A program made the translations under genes and the position numbers. From assembly GCF_032191465.1 (NCBI RefSeq), contig NZ_JAQOUE010000001.1, positions 2,480,001 to 2,544,000 of the forward strand: 64,000 bases of DNA, given 5' to 3'. Every line of letters starts with the position of its first letter. The first letter of the stretch is position 1. Shown piece after piece: positions 8,818 to 18,422 of the stretch. The stretch comes from Candidatus Nitronereus thalassa (GTDB taxonomy: Bacteria; Nitrospirota; Nitrospiria; Nitrospirales; UBA8639). The notes beneath the pieces are model-generated. The model did no database searches. It saw only the letters and a list, made by a program, of their open reading frames with translations, and had not been told where the DNA came from.

Positions 8818-10200
8818 ATGCCATTCAAACCCTTAAAAATTGAAGATTTGCGAATCGGACACTATGTCAAGCTAGAGTGTTCATGGTGGAGGCACCCTTT
8901 CGCCAAAAACATTTTTAAAGTTACCACCGCAGCTGAACTCCGCCTTATAAAGAAAATATCAAAACTTACGTTGTTTTATGATCCTGAGCTTTCGGATACC
9001 GGCTCGGAAATAGAAGAAAAACCACCAGAGGGTCAAGGATATTCCTTTCCTGGATCTTCTGCGCAGGTGAGTGGAGATCAAAAGGTTCACTTATTTGATG
9101 CAGAGCGCCAAGATAGAGAGGAAGAAGCCAAAGAACATAAGATCAGGGTTCTGGCGGAGGATCGCGGAAAGCGGCGCGAAGCTTATCGAGAACGGAGAAA
9201 CCAACTCAAGAAAACGGAACGGGCTTATGAAGACGCGGCAAAACAAACCAAAATTGCTCTCAAAAATATGGCATCCGGTGATATAGCCGGGTTACGCATG
9301 GCAGAAAATTTGCTATCGGACTTGACCAAGTCGTTGGGGGAGGACCGAATTGTCATGGCCCTTCTCGAGGTGATGAACTCTAAGGATACTGAAGATCCGC
9401 TTTTTGTTCATGCCATGAATGTCTGTGTCCTTTCGATGTTGGTGGGAAAAATCATGGGACTATCAGGAAAAGATTTGACGACATTAGGATTGGGCGCGTT
9501 GGCCCATGACATCGGATATCTCAAAATTCCGCGAGCTGTGTGTTTAACCACAGCTGGATTTGCGAGGGAAGGAGCAAATTTAAAACTCCACATTGAGGCA
9601 GGTCTTTCCGGAATTGGACGAATTCCTGAGTTTCCGGAACCCGGGATACAAATCATTGCGCAACATCATGAACGTCTTAATGGTCGGGGATATCCCCATG
9701 GACTCACCCGAGACCAAATTTCCCTTTTAGCCAAAATTGTGATGATTGTCGATGAGTACGATGAGCTGTGTAACGGTCAGGACGACGAGGAAGGGTTGAC
9801 TCCTTACGAAGCACTCTCCCTCATGTATAAAAATGCCACGGTAAGGAAAACGGGAGAATTTGATGAGGAAATTCTGATTCTCGTCATCAAAACCCTGGGA
9901 GTCTATCCGCCAGGAACATTGGTGGAATTGAATGACGGGTCGATCGGGGTGGTCATTAGTATCAATCCTCAATGCCGAACAAAGCCGCAGGTTATGATTT
10001 ATGAGTCTGATGTTCCGCAGGATGAAGCCGTCATTGTCGATCTATCTCAAGATGAAGAATTATCCATTGAAAAAAGTCTTCGTCCTCAGGAGATCAGTAA
10101 AGTAGCAAAAAACTATCTTTGCCCAAATCGGGTTACAGGTTTTTTCCCTTCTTCATCTGAAATTTCACTTTTCTCACAAGCCAGACAGGCAGTTTCCTAA
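8818..10200 (+). CDS. DUF3391 plus HD-GYP domain protein, first of tandem pair
   Basis: A 460-residue protein; the start MPFKPLKIEDL at 8818 is preferred over ATG at 8776 because the paralogue downstream begins with the same residues. The N-terminal 60 residues match DUF3391 (CSWWRHPF core). A charged Lys/Glu-rich linker follows (about 80-150). The C-terminal HD-GYP-like domain has HDIG near 228, the HHE motif near 282 and NGRGYP. HD-GYP proteins normally hydrolyse c-di-GMP. Here the Lys that usually follows HDIG is Tyr, and DG before the GYP motif is NG, so catalytic competence is open. The closing 60 residues form an extra domain shared with the paralogue. Confidence 0.88.
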   Translation: MPFKPLKIEDLRIGHYVKLECSWWRHPFAKNIFKVTTAAELRLIKKISKLTLFYDPELSDTGSEIEEKPPEGQGYSFPGSSAQVSGDQKVHLFDAERQDREEEAKEHKIRVLAEDRGKRREAYRERRNQLKKTERAYEDAAKQTKIALKNMASGDIAGLRMAENLLSDLTKSLGEDRIVMALLEVMNSKDTEDPLFVHAMNVCVLSMLVGKIMGLSGKDLTTLGLGALAHDIGYLKIPRAVCLTTAGFAREGANLKLHIEAGLSGIGRIPEFPEPGIQIIAQHHERLNGRGYPHGLTRDQISLLAKIVMIVDEYDELCNGQDDEEGLTPYEALSLMYKNATVRKTGEFDEEILILVIKTLGVYPPGTLVELNDGSIGVVISINPQCRTKPQVMIYESDVPQDEAVIVDLSQDEELSIEKSLRPQEISKVAKNYLCPNRVTGFFPSSSEISLFSQARQAVS

Positions 10201-10423
10201 CCATCCATTCAGTGGCTTGGCTCCTTCCTGATTGGACCGTTGAGCGAGTCGGAAACTAAGTGTCATCGCCAATGTGAAATTTGGGTAACATTCAGAAGAA
10301 CCTTAAACAGTACCCAATTAATATAACTCCATTCTTTTTCTTTAGCTTACCTCTTAAAAAACCGAAATAATCCTTATGTAACAAGGTTTTCGATCCGCTT
10401 TTATGACAATGGGTTAATCCGCT

Positions 10424-11779
10424 ATGCCTTTTAAGCCTTTGAAAACAGAAGACCTTGCTCAAGGAATGTTTGTGAAGCTGGATTGTTCCTGGTGGCGGCA
10501 TCCCTTTGCCACGAACAAGTTTAAGGTCACCTCTCAAAAAGATTTAGAAACCATAAAAAAAATTACTAACCTAAAACTGTTTTATGATCCCAACCTCTCC
10601 GATGTATTACCTCCCTCGGAAGAAGATCCCGACAGTTCCGTTACAGCCAGAGAAATAGTTCCAGAAGTAGCTCCAATTCCAGAAAGTCCTGTGGAGGCAA
10701 AAGTAGAGAGAGAAGAGGATTCGGATATACTTCCTGGAGATAGGAAAGAACGCACAAAGGCGTTTAAGGAACGGCGTGATCAGATCAAACGCTCGGAAGA
10801 GGCCTATCAGGAATCCACCAAGCAGGCCAAAGTGGCGCTCAAGAATTTGTCGGCAGGGGATCCCAGGGGCCTACAAAGTGCGGAAAAAATTTTAACGAAC
10901 TTGACGAAATCTTTGTCCAGCGAACGAACACTCATGGCACTTCTCGAAGTGATGAACTCAACAGAAATTGACGATCCGTTGTATTTTCATGTGATGAACG
11001 TCTGCGTGTTGTCCCTCCTTGTAGGAAAAGAATTGGAGCTCGAACAAGCAGACCTTATGCACTTAGGACTGGGGGCGTTGTCTCATGACATCGGGTTTTT
11101 GAATCTCCCGAGGCAACTCCGTCTGACCAAGCCAGGATTTGTGCATCAAGCGGCTGATCCTTCTCTCCATATCGAGCAAGGATTGAAAAGCGTGTTGAAA
11201 ATGGAGGATTTTCCTGAAGCCAGCATCAAGATTATTGCTCAACATCATGAGCGGCTCAATGGGAGTGGTCATCCCAATCAATTGGCTGGGGATGAGATTT
11301 CCCTGTTAGCTAAAATCGTCATGGCTGTCGATGAATACGATGATCTCTGCAATAACCCCAATCGCCAGCAAAACCATACTCCGTACGAAGCTCTTTCTCA
11401 GCTGTATAAGAATGCGTCTGTCAACCAAACCGGGGAATTCGATCCCAATATTCTGGTTGTTCTCATAAAGGCGCTTGGTGTTTATCCTCCAGGAACGGTG
11501 GTCGAATTGAGCGACGGTTCCGTGGGTGTTGTGGTGAGTATTAATTCCAATACTAGAACCAAACCTCAAATAATGCTCTACGTTCCCAATGTTTCCTATG
11601 ACGAAGCCGTCATTGTGGATTTGGCAAAGGAAGAAGGCTTGACGATTCAGAAAAGCTTAAAGCCTAAGGAATTGAGCCGGGCCGTCCGTGAATACTTGAG
11701 CCCTCATCGAGTGACGGGATACTTCCCCTCTGCCGTGGGAATATCTGTGGGAGCGTCGCCTCAACCAGTGTTGAGATAG
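10424..11779 (+). CDS. DUF3391 plus HD-GYP-like protein, second of tandem pair
   Basis: A 451-residue paralogue of the preceding protein, similar along its full length, with the greatest divergence in the charged linker (about 65-115). DUF3391 at the N-terminus has the same CSWWRHPF core. The HD domain keeps HDIG but is followed by Phe, and the GYP motif reads GHP (NGSGHP). The HHE motif is intact. It starts 223 bp after the first copy, so it may have its own promoter. A likely reading is gene duplication with the second copy drifting toward a binding or regulatory role. Confidence 0.88.
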   Translation: MPFKPLKTEDLAQGMFVKLDCSWWRHPFATNKFKVTSQKDLETIKKITNLKLFYDPNLSDVLPPSEEDPDSSVTAREIVPEVAPIPESPVEAKVEREEDSDILPGDRKERTKAFKERRDQIKRSEEAYQESTKQAKVALKNLSAGDPRGLQSAEKILTNLTKSLSSERTLMALLEVMNSTEIDDPLYFHVMNVCVLSLLVGKELELEQADLMHLGLGALSHDIGFLNLPRQLRLTKPGFVHQAADPSLHIEQGLKSVLKMEDFPEASIKIIAQHHERLNGSGHPNQLAGDEISLLAKIVMAVDEYDDLCNNPNRQQNHTPYEALSQLYKNASVNQTGEFDPNILVVLIKALGVYPPGTVVELSDGSVGVVVSINSNTRTKPQIMLYVPNVSYDEAVIVDLAKEEGLTIQKSLKPKELSRAVREYLSPHRVTGYFPSAVGISVGASPQPVLR

Positions 11780-11912
11780 TTGATTCTTCTCTGACCTGTA
11801 GTCATTGTGACAAACCTCGTTTTTCGGTATAACCCTCTCAAATAGTTCTTCCCTTTCAGGTGTACTTCGCCATAAATTCATGTGGCATGGGTGGTAATTT
11901 CAAGGAGACAAT

Positions 11913-12698
11913 ATGCGAACGGTTATCTTCACACTCGTGTTGATTCTCATGCCTTCTGCTTTTGCTTTGGCAAAGGTTCAAACCCAAGCCATTTCCTATC
12001 AACATGGTGAAGTTCAGCTTGAAGGTATTCTTGCTTGGGATGACTCGATAACCGGCAAGCGTCCGGGCATCTTAGTCGTCCATGAATGGTGGGGATTGAA
12101 TGACTACGCGCGCGACCGTGCTCGACAACTTGCGCAACTGGGCTATGTGGCGTTTGCCGCGGATATGTATGGAAAAGATAAGATCACGGTTCATCCGGAT
12201 CAAGCAGGTGCCTGGATGAAGCAGGTGCAAGCCAATGTAAGCCAATGGCAGGCTCGAGCCATAAAAGGATTGGCGGTGTTACGAAGCCAAGAGCAGGTGG
12301 ATCCAAAAAACATTGCCGCCATCGGGTATTGTTTTGGTGGGGCGACGGTCATCCAGTTGGCTTATAGTGGAGAAGAGATCAAGGGGGCGGTCAGTTTCCA
12401 TGGAGCCTTGCCATTGCCAATAGGGAAGCAAGCGACTAAGGTGAAAACCAAGATTCTAATTGCACATGGCAATGCCGATCCGTTTCAGAAAGAGGACCAC
12501 ATTCGAAAATTCAGAAATGCCTTGGACAAAGCCAACGTTGATTGGCAGATGGTATTCTACGCCGGTGCCCGGCACAGTTTCACTGACCCCGGTGCGGATG
12601 CGCGTGGCATGGATGCCCTCAAATATGATCAGGCCGCGGATGTTCGATCATGGAAACATATGCAACTTTTTTTTGATGAAATCTTTTTGACCCCCTAA
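11913..12698 (+). CDS. Dienelactone hydrolase family protein, exported
   Basis: An alpha/beta-hydrolase of 261 residues with a signal peptide (about 1-20, ending AFALA). AAGGAG lies seven bases before the ATG. The DLH features are present: VVHEWWGLNDYARDRA near 55, the nucleophile elbow IGYCFGG with Cys near 139, the Asp in HGNADPF near 186 and His in GARHSF near 220. Family members open cyclic ester bonds; periplasmic versions in many bacteria have no assigned substrate. It is 44 bp upstream of the antiporter gene on the same strand, which may be coincidental. Confidence 0.9.
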   Translation: MRTVIFTLVLILMPSAFALAKVQTQAISYQHGEVQLEGILAWDDSITGKRPGILVVHEWWGLNDYARDRARQLAQLGYVAFAADMYGKDKITVHPDQAGAWMKQVQANVSQWQARAIKGLAVLRSQEQVDPKNIAAIGYCFGGATVIQLAYSGEEIKGAVSFHGALPLPIGKQATKVKTKILIAHGNADPFQKEDHIRKFRNALDKANVDWQMVFYAGARHSFTDPGADARGMDALKYDQAADVRSWKHMQLFFDEIFLTP

Positions 12699-12741
12699 AT
12701 GGTGCCCTTCTTACATTCAAGTTTGATCCCGCCTCTCTCTC

Positions 12742-13977
12742 ATGGAATTGTTTGACATTCTTGCTATCGTTATCAGCCTGACCGCTGGCTTTGCCTACCT
12801 CAACCATCGATTCATTGGGCTGCCCGTCACCATCGGCGTGATGGTCATTGCCTTGTTAGCCTCGTTACTTCTTCAAATAATTGATCTTGCCGGCTTGCAC
12901 CTCGGGGATCATGCGGCGCGGTGGCTCTCTAGCATTGACTTCAATGCCACGCTCCTTCATGGCATGCTCAGCTACCTTCTCTTTGCGGGAGCCCTGCACG
13001 TCAAACTCGATGATTTGCATGAACACAAATGGACTATTGGAATATTAGCTACGGTGGGGACGGTGGTCTCGACCTTTTTAGTGGGGACAATAACCTGGTG
13101 GGTACTTGGACTGTTGGGCGTCGCGCTCCCCTTAGTCATGTGTCTGGTGTTCGGAGCCCTCATTTCCCCAACCGACCCTATTGCCGTTCTGGGGATTTTA
13201 AAAAATGCCAAAGCACCCAAAAGTTTGGAAGTAAAGATTACCGGGGAGTCATTGTTCAATGATGGTGTGGGGGTGGTGATCTTCCTCGTCTTGGCGGAAA
13301 TCGCTACAAGCACGCATGAACCCACCATGAGTCATATGGCAGGACTCTTCGCCCAAGAAGCCATTGGTGGCACGCTTTTTGGTTTAGCCTTGGGGGCGCT
13401 AGGCTATGGCCTGCTTAAAAGCATCGACCAATACCAGGTAGAAGTCATTATCACCTTGGCGCTGGTCACCGGTGGCTATGCTCTGGCCGATGCCCTACAT
13501 CTTTCGGGGCCGATTGCCATTGTGGTAGCGGGCCTGGTCATTGGGAATCAAGGGCGCCGTTTCGCGATGTCTGAAAAAACTCGGGAACATCTGGATGTGT
13601 TTTGGGAACTGCTCGATGAAATCCTGAATGCGGTTCTCTTTGTACTGATCGGCCTGGAAGTGTTGGTTCTCACTTTTACCCAAGAATATCTGCTCGCAAG
13701 CTTAGCGCTTATTCCCTTAATTTTGCTTTGTCGCTTGGTGGCCATCGGATTGCCCATGACCCTGCTTCGTCGGGTGCGCACATTTTCGCCTGGTGCGATC
13801 TGGCTGATGACCTGGGGCGGACTACGTGGGGGAATCAGCGTGGCCTTAGCCTTATCGTTACCAACGAGCCCGGAACGAGACGTGATCCTAGCGATCACCT
13901 ATGCGGTAGTCGTGTTCTCCATTGTGGTCCAAGGATTAACTATGGAGAAACTGGTGAAACGCCTGTCCGTATCCTGA
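12742..13977 (+). CDS. NhaP-type Na+/H+ antiporter (CPA1)
   Basis: A polytopic membrane protein of 411 residues with about 12 hydrophobic segments. Diagnostic CPA1 features include ISPTDPIAVLGILK near 145, the ion-binding GESLFNDGVGVV near 170 with its Asn-Asp pair, and a Gly-rich TWGGLRGGISVALAL near 355. It would exchange cytoplasmic Na+ or K+ for protons. It lacks the long cytoplasmic tail of eukaryotic relatives. No strong ribosome-binding site is visible before the ATG at 12742. Confidence 0.92.
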   Translation: MELFDILAIVISLTAGFAYLNHRFIGLPVTIGVMVIALLASLLLQIIDLAGLHLGDHAARWLSSIDFNATLLHGMLSYLLFAGALHVKLDDLHEHKWTIGILATVGTVVSTFLVGTITWWVLGLLGVALPLVMCLVFGALISPTDPIAVLGILKNAKAPKSLEVKITGESLFNDGVGVVIFLVLAEIATSTHEPTMSHMAGLFAQEAIGGTLFGLALGALGYGLLKSIDQYQVEVIITLALVTGGYALADALHLSGPIAIVVAGLVIGNQGRRFAMSEKTREHLDVFWELLDEILNAVLFVLIGLEVLVLTFTQEYLLASLALIPLILLCRLVAIGLPMTLLRRVRTFSPGAIWLMTWGGLRGGISVALALSLPTSPERDVILAITYAVVVFSIVVQGLTMEKLVKRLSVS

Positions 13978-14047
13978 AGGCGTTCGGTGGAGTAGTTGGA
14001 GACAATTAAGAAAGCCAGCCTAAATAATGTTCTGATCGAATTTCGTC

Positions 14048-14284
14048 CTATGATGACTCTCTTTTGGATCGCTCTACCCGAGACTCAAGCATAGCTTCTT
14101 GTACGGTCGTACAGGGGTCTAACAGGGCTTTGGTCAAGGCGTCCATGGCTTGCTGGGCGTGTTGAGTCTCATGCGGGTGGCGCTCCCGAGGGGGGTGAAG
14201 TTTCTTGCTCGCTGTGGGTTTCTTCCGATTCGCTAATCCTATCTGCATGGTCTGGGCCAGTTGCGCTCGTGGGTCGAGTGTCAT
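14048..14284 (-). CDS. Small uncharacterised protein
   Basis: A possible gene of 78 residues starting MTLDPRAQLAQTMQIG, with AAAGG six bases before the ATG at 14284 (a longer form would start at 14311). It is Gln-, Arg- and Lys-rich with no membrane segment or known motif. It sits in the gap between the antiporter and the glycosyltransferase, on the opposite strand. It could be spurious. Confidence 0.35.
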   Translation of the reverse strand: MTLDPRAQLAQTMQIGLANRKKPTASKKLHPPRERHPHETQHAQQAMDALTKALLDPCTTVQEAMLESRVERSKRESS

Positions 14285-14493
14285 AATGCCTTTGTGTGTG
14301 TAAGCCCCCATGGGCCGTGGGTGAGTAAATGGTTCTCACTGACGAGGTACGCAAGGGTCGTACCAGAATTCCTAATTCAGCGCGGTAGTTGGGCTACACC
14401 AAAAACTATGATGCCTAGAGGACCTTTCCTCGCTCAGGAATTCATCGGCTATTCGCGCGACAAAAAAGAGTCATAATTTTGGCAACATAAGTC

Positions 14494-15654
14494 ATGGACA
14501 CCGACACCATTAATTTCATTCTTGCCATTCTCAGCGCGGGGTTTTGGCTGCCGATCGGCATTCTTCTAATTTTGAAGAGACATGCCTTGACTGTGTTGGC
14601 CTCGTTGGATGAGGGGCCTACTCAGAACTGGCCGAAAGTCACCGTGGTTATCCCGGCGAGAAATGAAGAACGCAATGTGAACCAAGCGCTCCAGTCAGTT
14701 TTAAGGCTGGATTATCCTGACCTGCAGATTGTGGTGGTGAATGATCGGTCCACGGATGGAACCGGAAGCATTTTGAAACAATTGGCGGAACAGGATCCCC
14801 GGCTAACGCTCATGCATATTCAATCGTTACCGGACGGGTGGTTGGGGAAAACCCATGCCCTTCACATGGCGGCTCGGCAGGCGCTAGGAGAGTTTATTCT
14901 TTTCACCGATGCGGATATCGTGTTTCATCCTTTGGCACTTAGAAAAGCCATGAGCCATGTTCAAGCCAACCGGTTGGATCATCTCACGGTGGTACCGGAA
15001 GACACCATGCCCGGGTTTTTTCTCAGATCGCTCTCCGCGACCTTTGGGATCTTCATGTTTATGCTGTTTCAACCCTGGAGGGTACGAAATCCGAAAAGCC
15101 GACGGTACATGGGCATAGGAGCGTTCAATCTTGTCCGAACCTCGGTCTATCGGGCCATCGGTGGCCACCAGGCCATTGCACTGAGGCCTGATGACGATCT
15201 CAAGTTGGGAAAATTGGTGAAGCTGAACGGCTTTCGGGCGGATGTGCTCAATGGCCAAAGTATGGTTACAGTGGAATGGTACCGATCCGTACCCGAATTG
15301 ATTCAGGGTTTGATGAAAAACATGTACGCCGGAATGGAGTATCGCCTGTCGCTGGTGATTTTGGCGACCATTGGCTCTTTACTGTTTCACATTTGGCCGT
15401 GGATCGGGATGTGGGTGACCACAGGAGTCCCGCAAATCTTGTATGCGCTCACAGTACTCATGATGGTCGGAAGCTTTGGGATTGCCATGGCGCCACACGG
15501 AGTCAAACCTTGGCAAGGGTTACTCCTTCCCCTGACCATTAGTCTGTTGGTGTATATCCAGTGCCGAGCGACCATTTTGACTCTCTGGCAAGGAGGCATT
15601 TACTGGAGGGAGACCTTTTATACCTTGAAGGCTTTGAAAAATAATAAAGTCTAA
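14494..15654 (+). CDS. Membrane-anchored family 2 glycosyltransferase
   Basis: A 386-residue GT2 enzyme. An N-terminal membrane segment (about 5-27) is followed by the GT-A domain: VTVVIPARNEERNV near 50, VVVNDRSTDGT near 80, the DxD-like FTDADIVF near 136, and an acceptor-site region with RPDDDLKLG near 233. Two to three membrane spans lie at the C-terminus (about 288-375). This architecture is shared with CrtQ- and HpnB-like lipid glycosyltransferases, so a lipid acceptor is plausible. No neighbouring pathway gene narrows the substrate. Confidence 0.87.
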   Translation: MDTDTINFILAILSAGFWLPIGILLILKRHALTVLASLDEGPTQNWPKVTVVIPARNEERNVNQALQSVLRLDYPDLQIVVVNDRSTDGTGSILKQLAEQDPRLTLMHIQSLPDGWLGKTHALHMAARQALGEFILFTDADIVFHPLALRKAMSHVQANRLDHLTVVPEDTMPGFFLRSLSATFGIFMFMLFQPWRVRNPKSRRYMGIGAFNLVRTSVYRAIGGHQAIALRPDDDLKLGKLVKLNGFRADVLNGQSMVTVEWYRSVPELIQGLMKNMYAGMEYRLSLVILATIGSLLFHIWPWIGMWVTTGVPQILYALTVLMMVGSFGIAMAPHGVKPWQGLLLPLTISLLVYIQCRATILTLWQGGIYWRETFYTLKALKNNKV

Positions 15655-15787
15655 TATCCCAAGCATCTATTTGTCAGCCTCAAAGCGAAAAATTAGGATT
15701 CCGGTTCCTTTTTGTAGACATGTGAGAATCAATAACCTCGACGTCAATTTCCAGTAAGAAATTTTGTTCCTTTTCCCCATCGCCCAC

Positions 15788-15815
15788 TTGACTCTGGGAA
15801 ACAATTTTTTATTAT
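15788..15815 (+). promoter_or_regulatory. Sigma-70-type promoter for MoxR-Bat operon
   Basis: TTGACT (15788-15793) and TATTAT (15810-15815) are separated by 16 bases, close to the consensus -35/-10 arrangement, about 80 bp before the MoxR gene. It is the only convincing promoter seen ahead of the ten-gene run that follows. Confidence 0.6.
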
Positions 15816-15892
15816 AAAAAGGTAAACCAAAGGGGGCTGAAACCTTAAACTAGACAAGGTCCCCCAATGATGTTGTCAATTTGCCTCAATTA

Positions 15893-16885
15893 ATGTTCAT
15901 ATCAAGACCGATGTCAGGATCTGAACATTCAGCATTTCATCAACTTCAGCAGTACCTGAACCAACAAGTCATTGGGCAAGAGGGGCTGACCCTCCGGTTA
16001 CTCATTGCTCTACTGGCTGATGGACACCTTTTGGTTGAGGGTGCCCCGGGTCTGGCCAAGACCACGGCTATTAAAACTCTGGCTTCGGGTCTTGAAGCCA
16101 ACTTTCATCGCATTCAATTCACGCCTGATTTATTACCTGCCGATCTTACGGGTACGGATATTTATCGTCCCCAGGATGGATCGTTCCGTTTTCAGCAGGG
16201 GCCGATCTTTCATAACCTAGTATTGGCGGATGAAATCAATCGTGCGCCCGCCAAGGTCCAGTCTGCGTTGTTGGAAGCCATGGGAGAACGGCAGGTCACG
16301 ATTGGGCGAACCAGTTATCCTCTGCCGGAGTTGTTTCTGGTGATGGCAACGCAAAATCCAATTGAGCAAGAAGGCACGTACCCGTTACCCGAAGCCCAGT
16401 TGGATCGATTTTTGATGTACGTGCGTGTGGACTATCCGGATGTGGAATCAGAGAAGAAAATCGCGAAACTTGTTCGGCAACAGGCGCAAACAGAATTTTC
16501 CAAATTGCCGATAGACCTCACTCCTATTCCCGAAAAAACTGTACTGGCCGCTCGGCAAGCCGTGTTGAATCTCCATCTGTCCCCGGCGCTTGAAGAGTAT
16601 ATCGTGCATCTGGTGATGGCAACTCGAGAGCCGGCTAAATATTCTGAAGATCTGGGTCGATGGGTTCGATTTGGTGCGAGCCCTCGTGCGACCATTGGAT
16701 TAGAACGATGTGCCCGGGCTCATGCCTGGCTGCAGGGCCGTGACTATGTCTCCCCCGAGGATATTCAGGCCATGGCGCATAATGTGTTATCCCACCGGGT
16801 GCTCCTGTCCTTTGAAGCCGAAGCAGACGGCATTACTCCAGATCGATTTGTGTCAGAAGTTCTTGCGCGGGTGGCCGTTCCTTAA
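15893..16885 (+). CDS. MoxR family AAA+ ATPase
   Basis: A 330-residue ATPase (start uncertain: TTG 15881, ATG 15893 or ATG 15911). Walker A is GAPGLAKT, Walker B is LVLADEINRA, and the family stretch ATQNPIEQEGTYPLPEAQLDRF is complete in three consecutive parts. The C-terminal lid has the SPRATIGLERCARAHA block. MoxR ATPases act as chaperones that mature or insert partners, often with von Willebrand A proteins. The next five genes (DUF58, DUF4381, two VWA proteins, BatD) are its usual partners, so they probably work as one complex at the membrane. Confidence 0.95.
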   Translation: MFISRPMSGSEHSAFHQLQQYLNQQVIGQEGLTLRLLIALLADGHLLVEGAPGLAKTTAIKTLASGLEANFHRIQFTPDLLPADLTGTDIYRPQDGSFRFQQGPIFHNLVLADEINRAPAKVQSALLEAMGERQVTIGRTSYPLPELFLVMATQNPIEQEGTYPLPEAQLDRFLMYVRVDYPDVESEKKIAKLVRQQAQTEFSKLPIDLTPIPEKTVLAARQAVLNLHLSPALEEYIVHLVMATREPAKYSEDLGRWVRFGASPRATIGLERCARAHAWLQGRDYVSPEDIQAMAHNVLSHRVLLSFEAEADGITPDRFVSEVLARVAVP

Positions 16886-16903
16886 ATGAGGTAAGGCGTA
16901 TCT

Positions 16904-16953
16904 CGTCGTTCGTATCTGGTATCTTGTTAAAATACGAAATACGAAAGACAACG
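16904..16953. repeat. Short inverted repeat with TACGAAA units
   Basis: CGTCGTTCGTAT (16904-16915) faces ATACGAAAGACAACG (16939-16953), with a further ATACGAA in between. It fills most of the 79-bp gap between MoxR and DUF58 inside the operon. A related AATTCGAA-type element is at 24202-24234 within the same run. Confidence 0.5.
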
Positions 16954-16964
16954 AAAATTCCCCC

Positions 16965-17933
16965 ATGACCCTCCCCGGTATCGACATTGATGTAAAAGAA
17001 CTTATTGGCCTTCGCCATCAGGTGGGGGCCTTGGAGGTGACGTCTCGCAAGCGGGCACTGTCGTTATTAGCTGGGGGCCAGCTGTCTCCCTTTAAAGGGC
17101 GAGGGATCGACTTTGAAGAAGTTCGCCGATACCAAGCTGGTGATGATGTTCGCCATATGGATTGGCGAGTGACGGCGAGAACCGGACATCCGCATTTAAA
17201 ACTCTTTCGCGAAGAACGTGAGCGTCCGGTGTTATTTCTCGTGGACTTTAGTGTCTCCATGCTGTTTGGAACCAAAGTCGCGTTTAAATCCGTTGTGGCA
17301 GCCCAAGCGTCAGCATTATTAGCCTGGGTCTCCATGAAAAAAGGAGATCGGGTCGGGGCGGTCTTATGTTCTGAATCAGGGCACCAAGAACTTCGTCCGG
17401 CTGGTGGTCGGGGAAGTGTGCTTCGACTCATTCATACGATGTCGGCTCTTCATACCGTGGCGAGATCTACGGGAAAGCAGGGGCTAAATTCTGAATCGCC
17501 ATTGTCCTCGGCCTTGAAACGGATCATTCGAATTACTCGGCCAGGAAGCCAAATTTTTCTTGTCAGCGATTTTGCGGGTTTGGATGCTCAATGTGAATCT
17601 GCCATCGCTCGCTTGGGTGTCCATAACGAACTTGTCTGTATCATGCCCTTCGATTCATTGGAAGCAACACCTCCTCCTCCGGGAATGTATAAGGTCAGTG
17701 ATGGTATACGGTCGACGTGGCTAGATACAGGCCATGATCAGACCGTGGCCAAATATCGTCAGCAGTTTCAGGAACGCCAGAACAAGATCCAAACCTTGTG
17801 TCTCAAGTCCGGCTTGGGATTTTTCACCTTGGCGACCAACCAATTTGTGCCGGACGGCGTGCGTGATGGCTTGAGACAAGTGAGTGCCAGGCGTTGGTAT
17901 CACCATGCCGGGACCTACAGCAAGATGGGTTGA
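16965..17933 (+). CDS. DUF58 protein
   Basis: A 322-residue protein that carries the DUF58 signature GRGIDFEEVRRYQAGDDVRHMDWRVTARTG (positions about 46-75) followed by a VWA-like fold beginning LVDFSVSM. The Asp-x-Ser-x-Ser-like metal site is partly retained as DFSVS. The family is found next to MoxR and is thought to act with it in envelope stress or protein maturation. It stops directly at the start of the next gene, so the two are translationally coupled. Confidence 0.93.
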   Translation: MTLPGIDIDVKELIGLRHQVGALEVTSRKRALSLLAGGQLSPFKGRGIDFEEVRRYQAGDDVRHMDWRVTARTGHPHLKLFREERERPVLFLVDFSVSMLFGTKVAFKSVVAAQASALLAWVSMKKGDRVGAVLCSESGHQELRPAGGRGSVLRLIHTMSALHTVARSTGKQGLNSESPLSSALKRIIRITRPGSQIFLVSDFAGLDAQCESAIARLGVHNELVCIMPFDSLEATPPPPGMYKVSDGIRSTWLDTGHDQTVAKYRQQFQERQNKIQTLCLKSGLGFFTLATNQFVPDGVRDGLRQVSARRWYHHAGTYSKMG

Positions 17934-18422
17934 ATGATGAATGGTGCCTCGGATCCGCTGAGTGACTTGCGGGATATTCATCTTCCAGACCCCGTGTCGT
18001 TTTGGCCTCCTGCGCTTGGATGGTGGATCGCTTTGATCCTCGTCATGGGTCTGATCCCTCTTTCAATATGGGCCTTTCGAAAATTTCGAACACCCAAGGC
18101 ATTGCGAACCGCCCGTCATGAACTCCAAGGATTGCGCGAATCCTACGCAGCGAATCAACAAGATCATACTCTTACGATTGGGGTGTCCCGTCTTCTGCGT
18201 CGATATGCTATCGCGGTCTATGGACGAGAACGGGTCGCTGGCCTCACGGGTGAAAAATGGCTAACTTTTCTCAATGAAAAAGGACAAACGAACCAATTTA
18301 CGGATGGCACAGGAAGGGTATTGGTCTCGGTACCCTATGGTAGTCACGAACCGGTTCAAGGACAAGAGTTGATCGCTGCCGTGGAACATTGGCTCCAAGG
18401 GAACCGGAGGCCGAAACCATGA
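17934..18422 (+). CDS. DUF4381 membrane protein
   Basis: A 162-residue protein with a short N-terminal segment (LRDIHLPDPVSFWPPALGWW), one membrane span at about 28-50 and a cytoplasmic tail of mostly helical sequence. DUF4381 proteins are regular members of MoxR-Bat operons between DUF58 and BatA, as here. ATG at 17934 follows the upstream stop immediately and its stop overlaps the next start (ATGA), so translation is tightly coupled. No catalytic motif is present. Confidence 0.88.
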   Translation: MMNGASDPLSDLRDIHLPDPVSFWPPALGWWIALILVMGLIPLSIWAFRKFRTPKALRTARHELQGLRESYAANQQDHTLTIGVSRLLRRYAIAVYGRERVAGLTGEKWLTFLNEKGQTNQFTDGTGRVLVSVPYGSHEPVQGQELIAAVEHWLQGNRRPKP

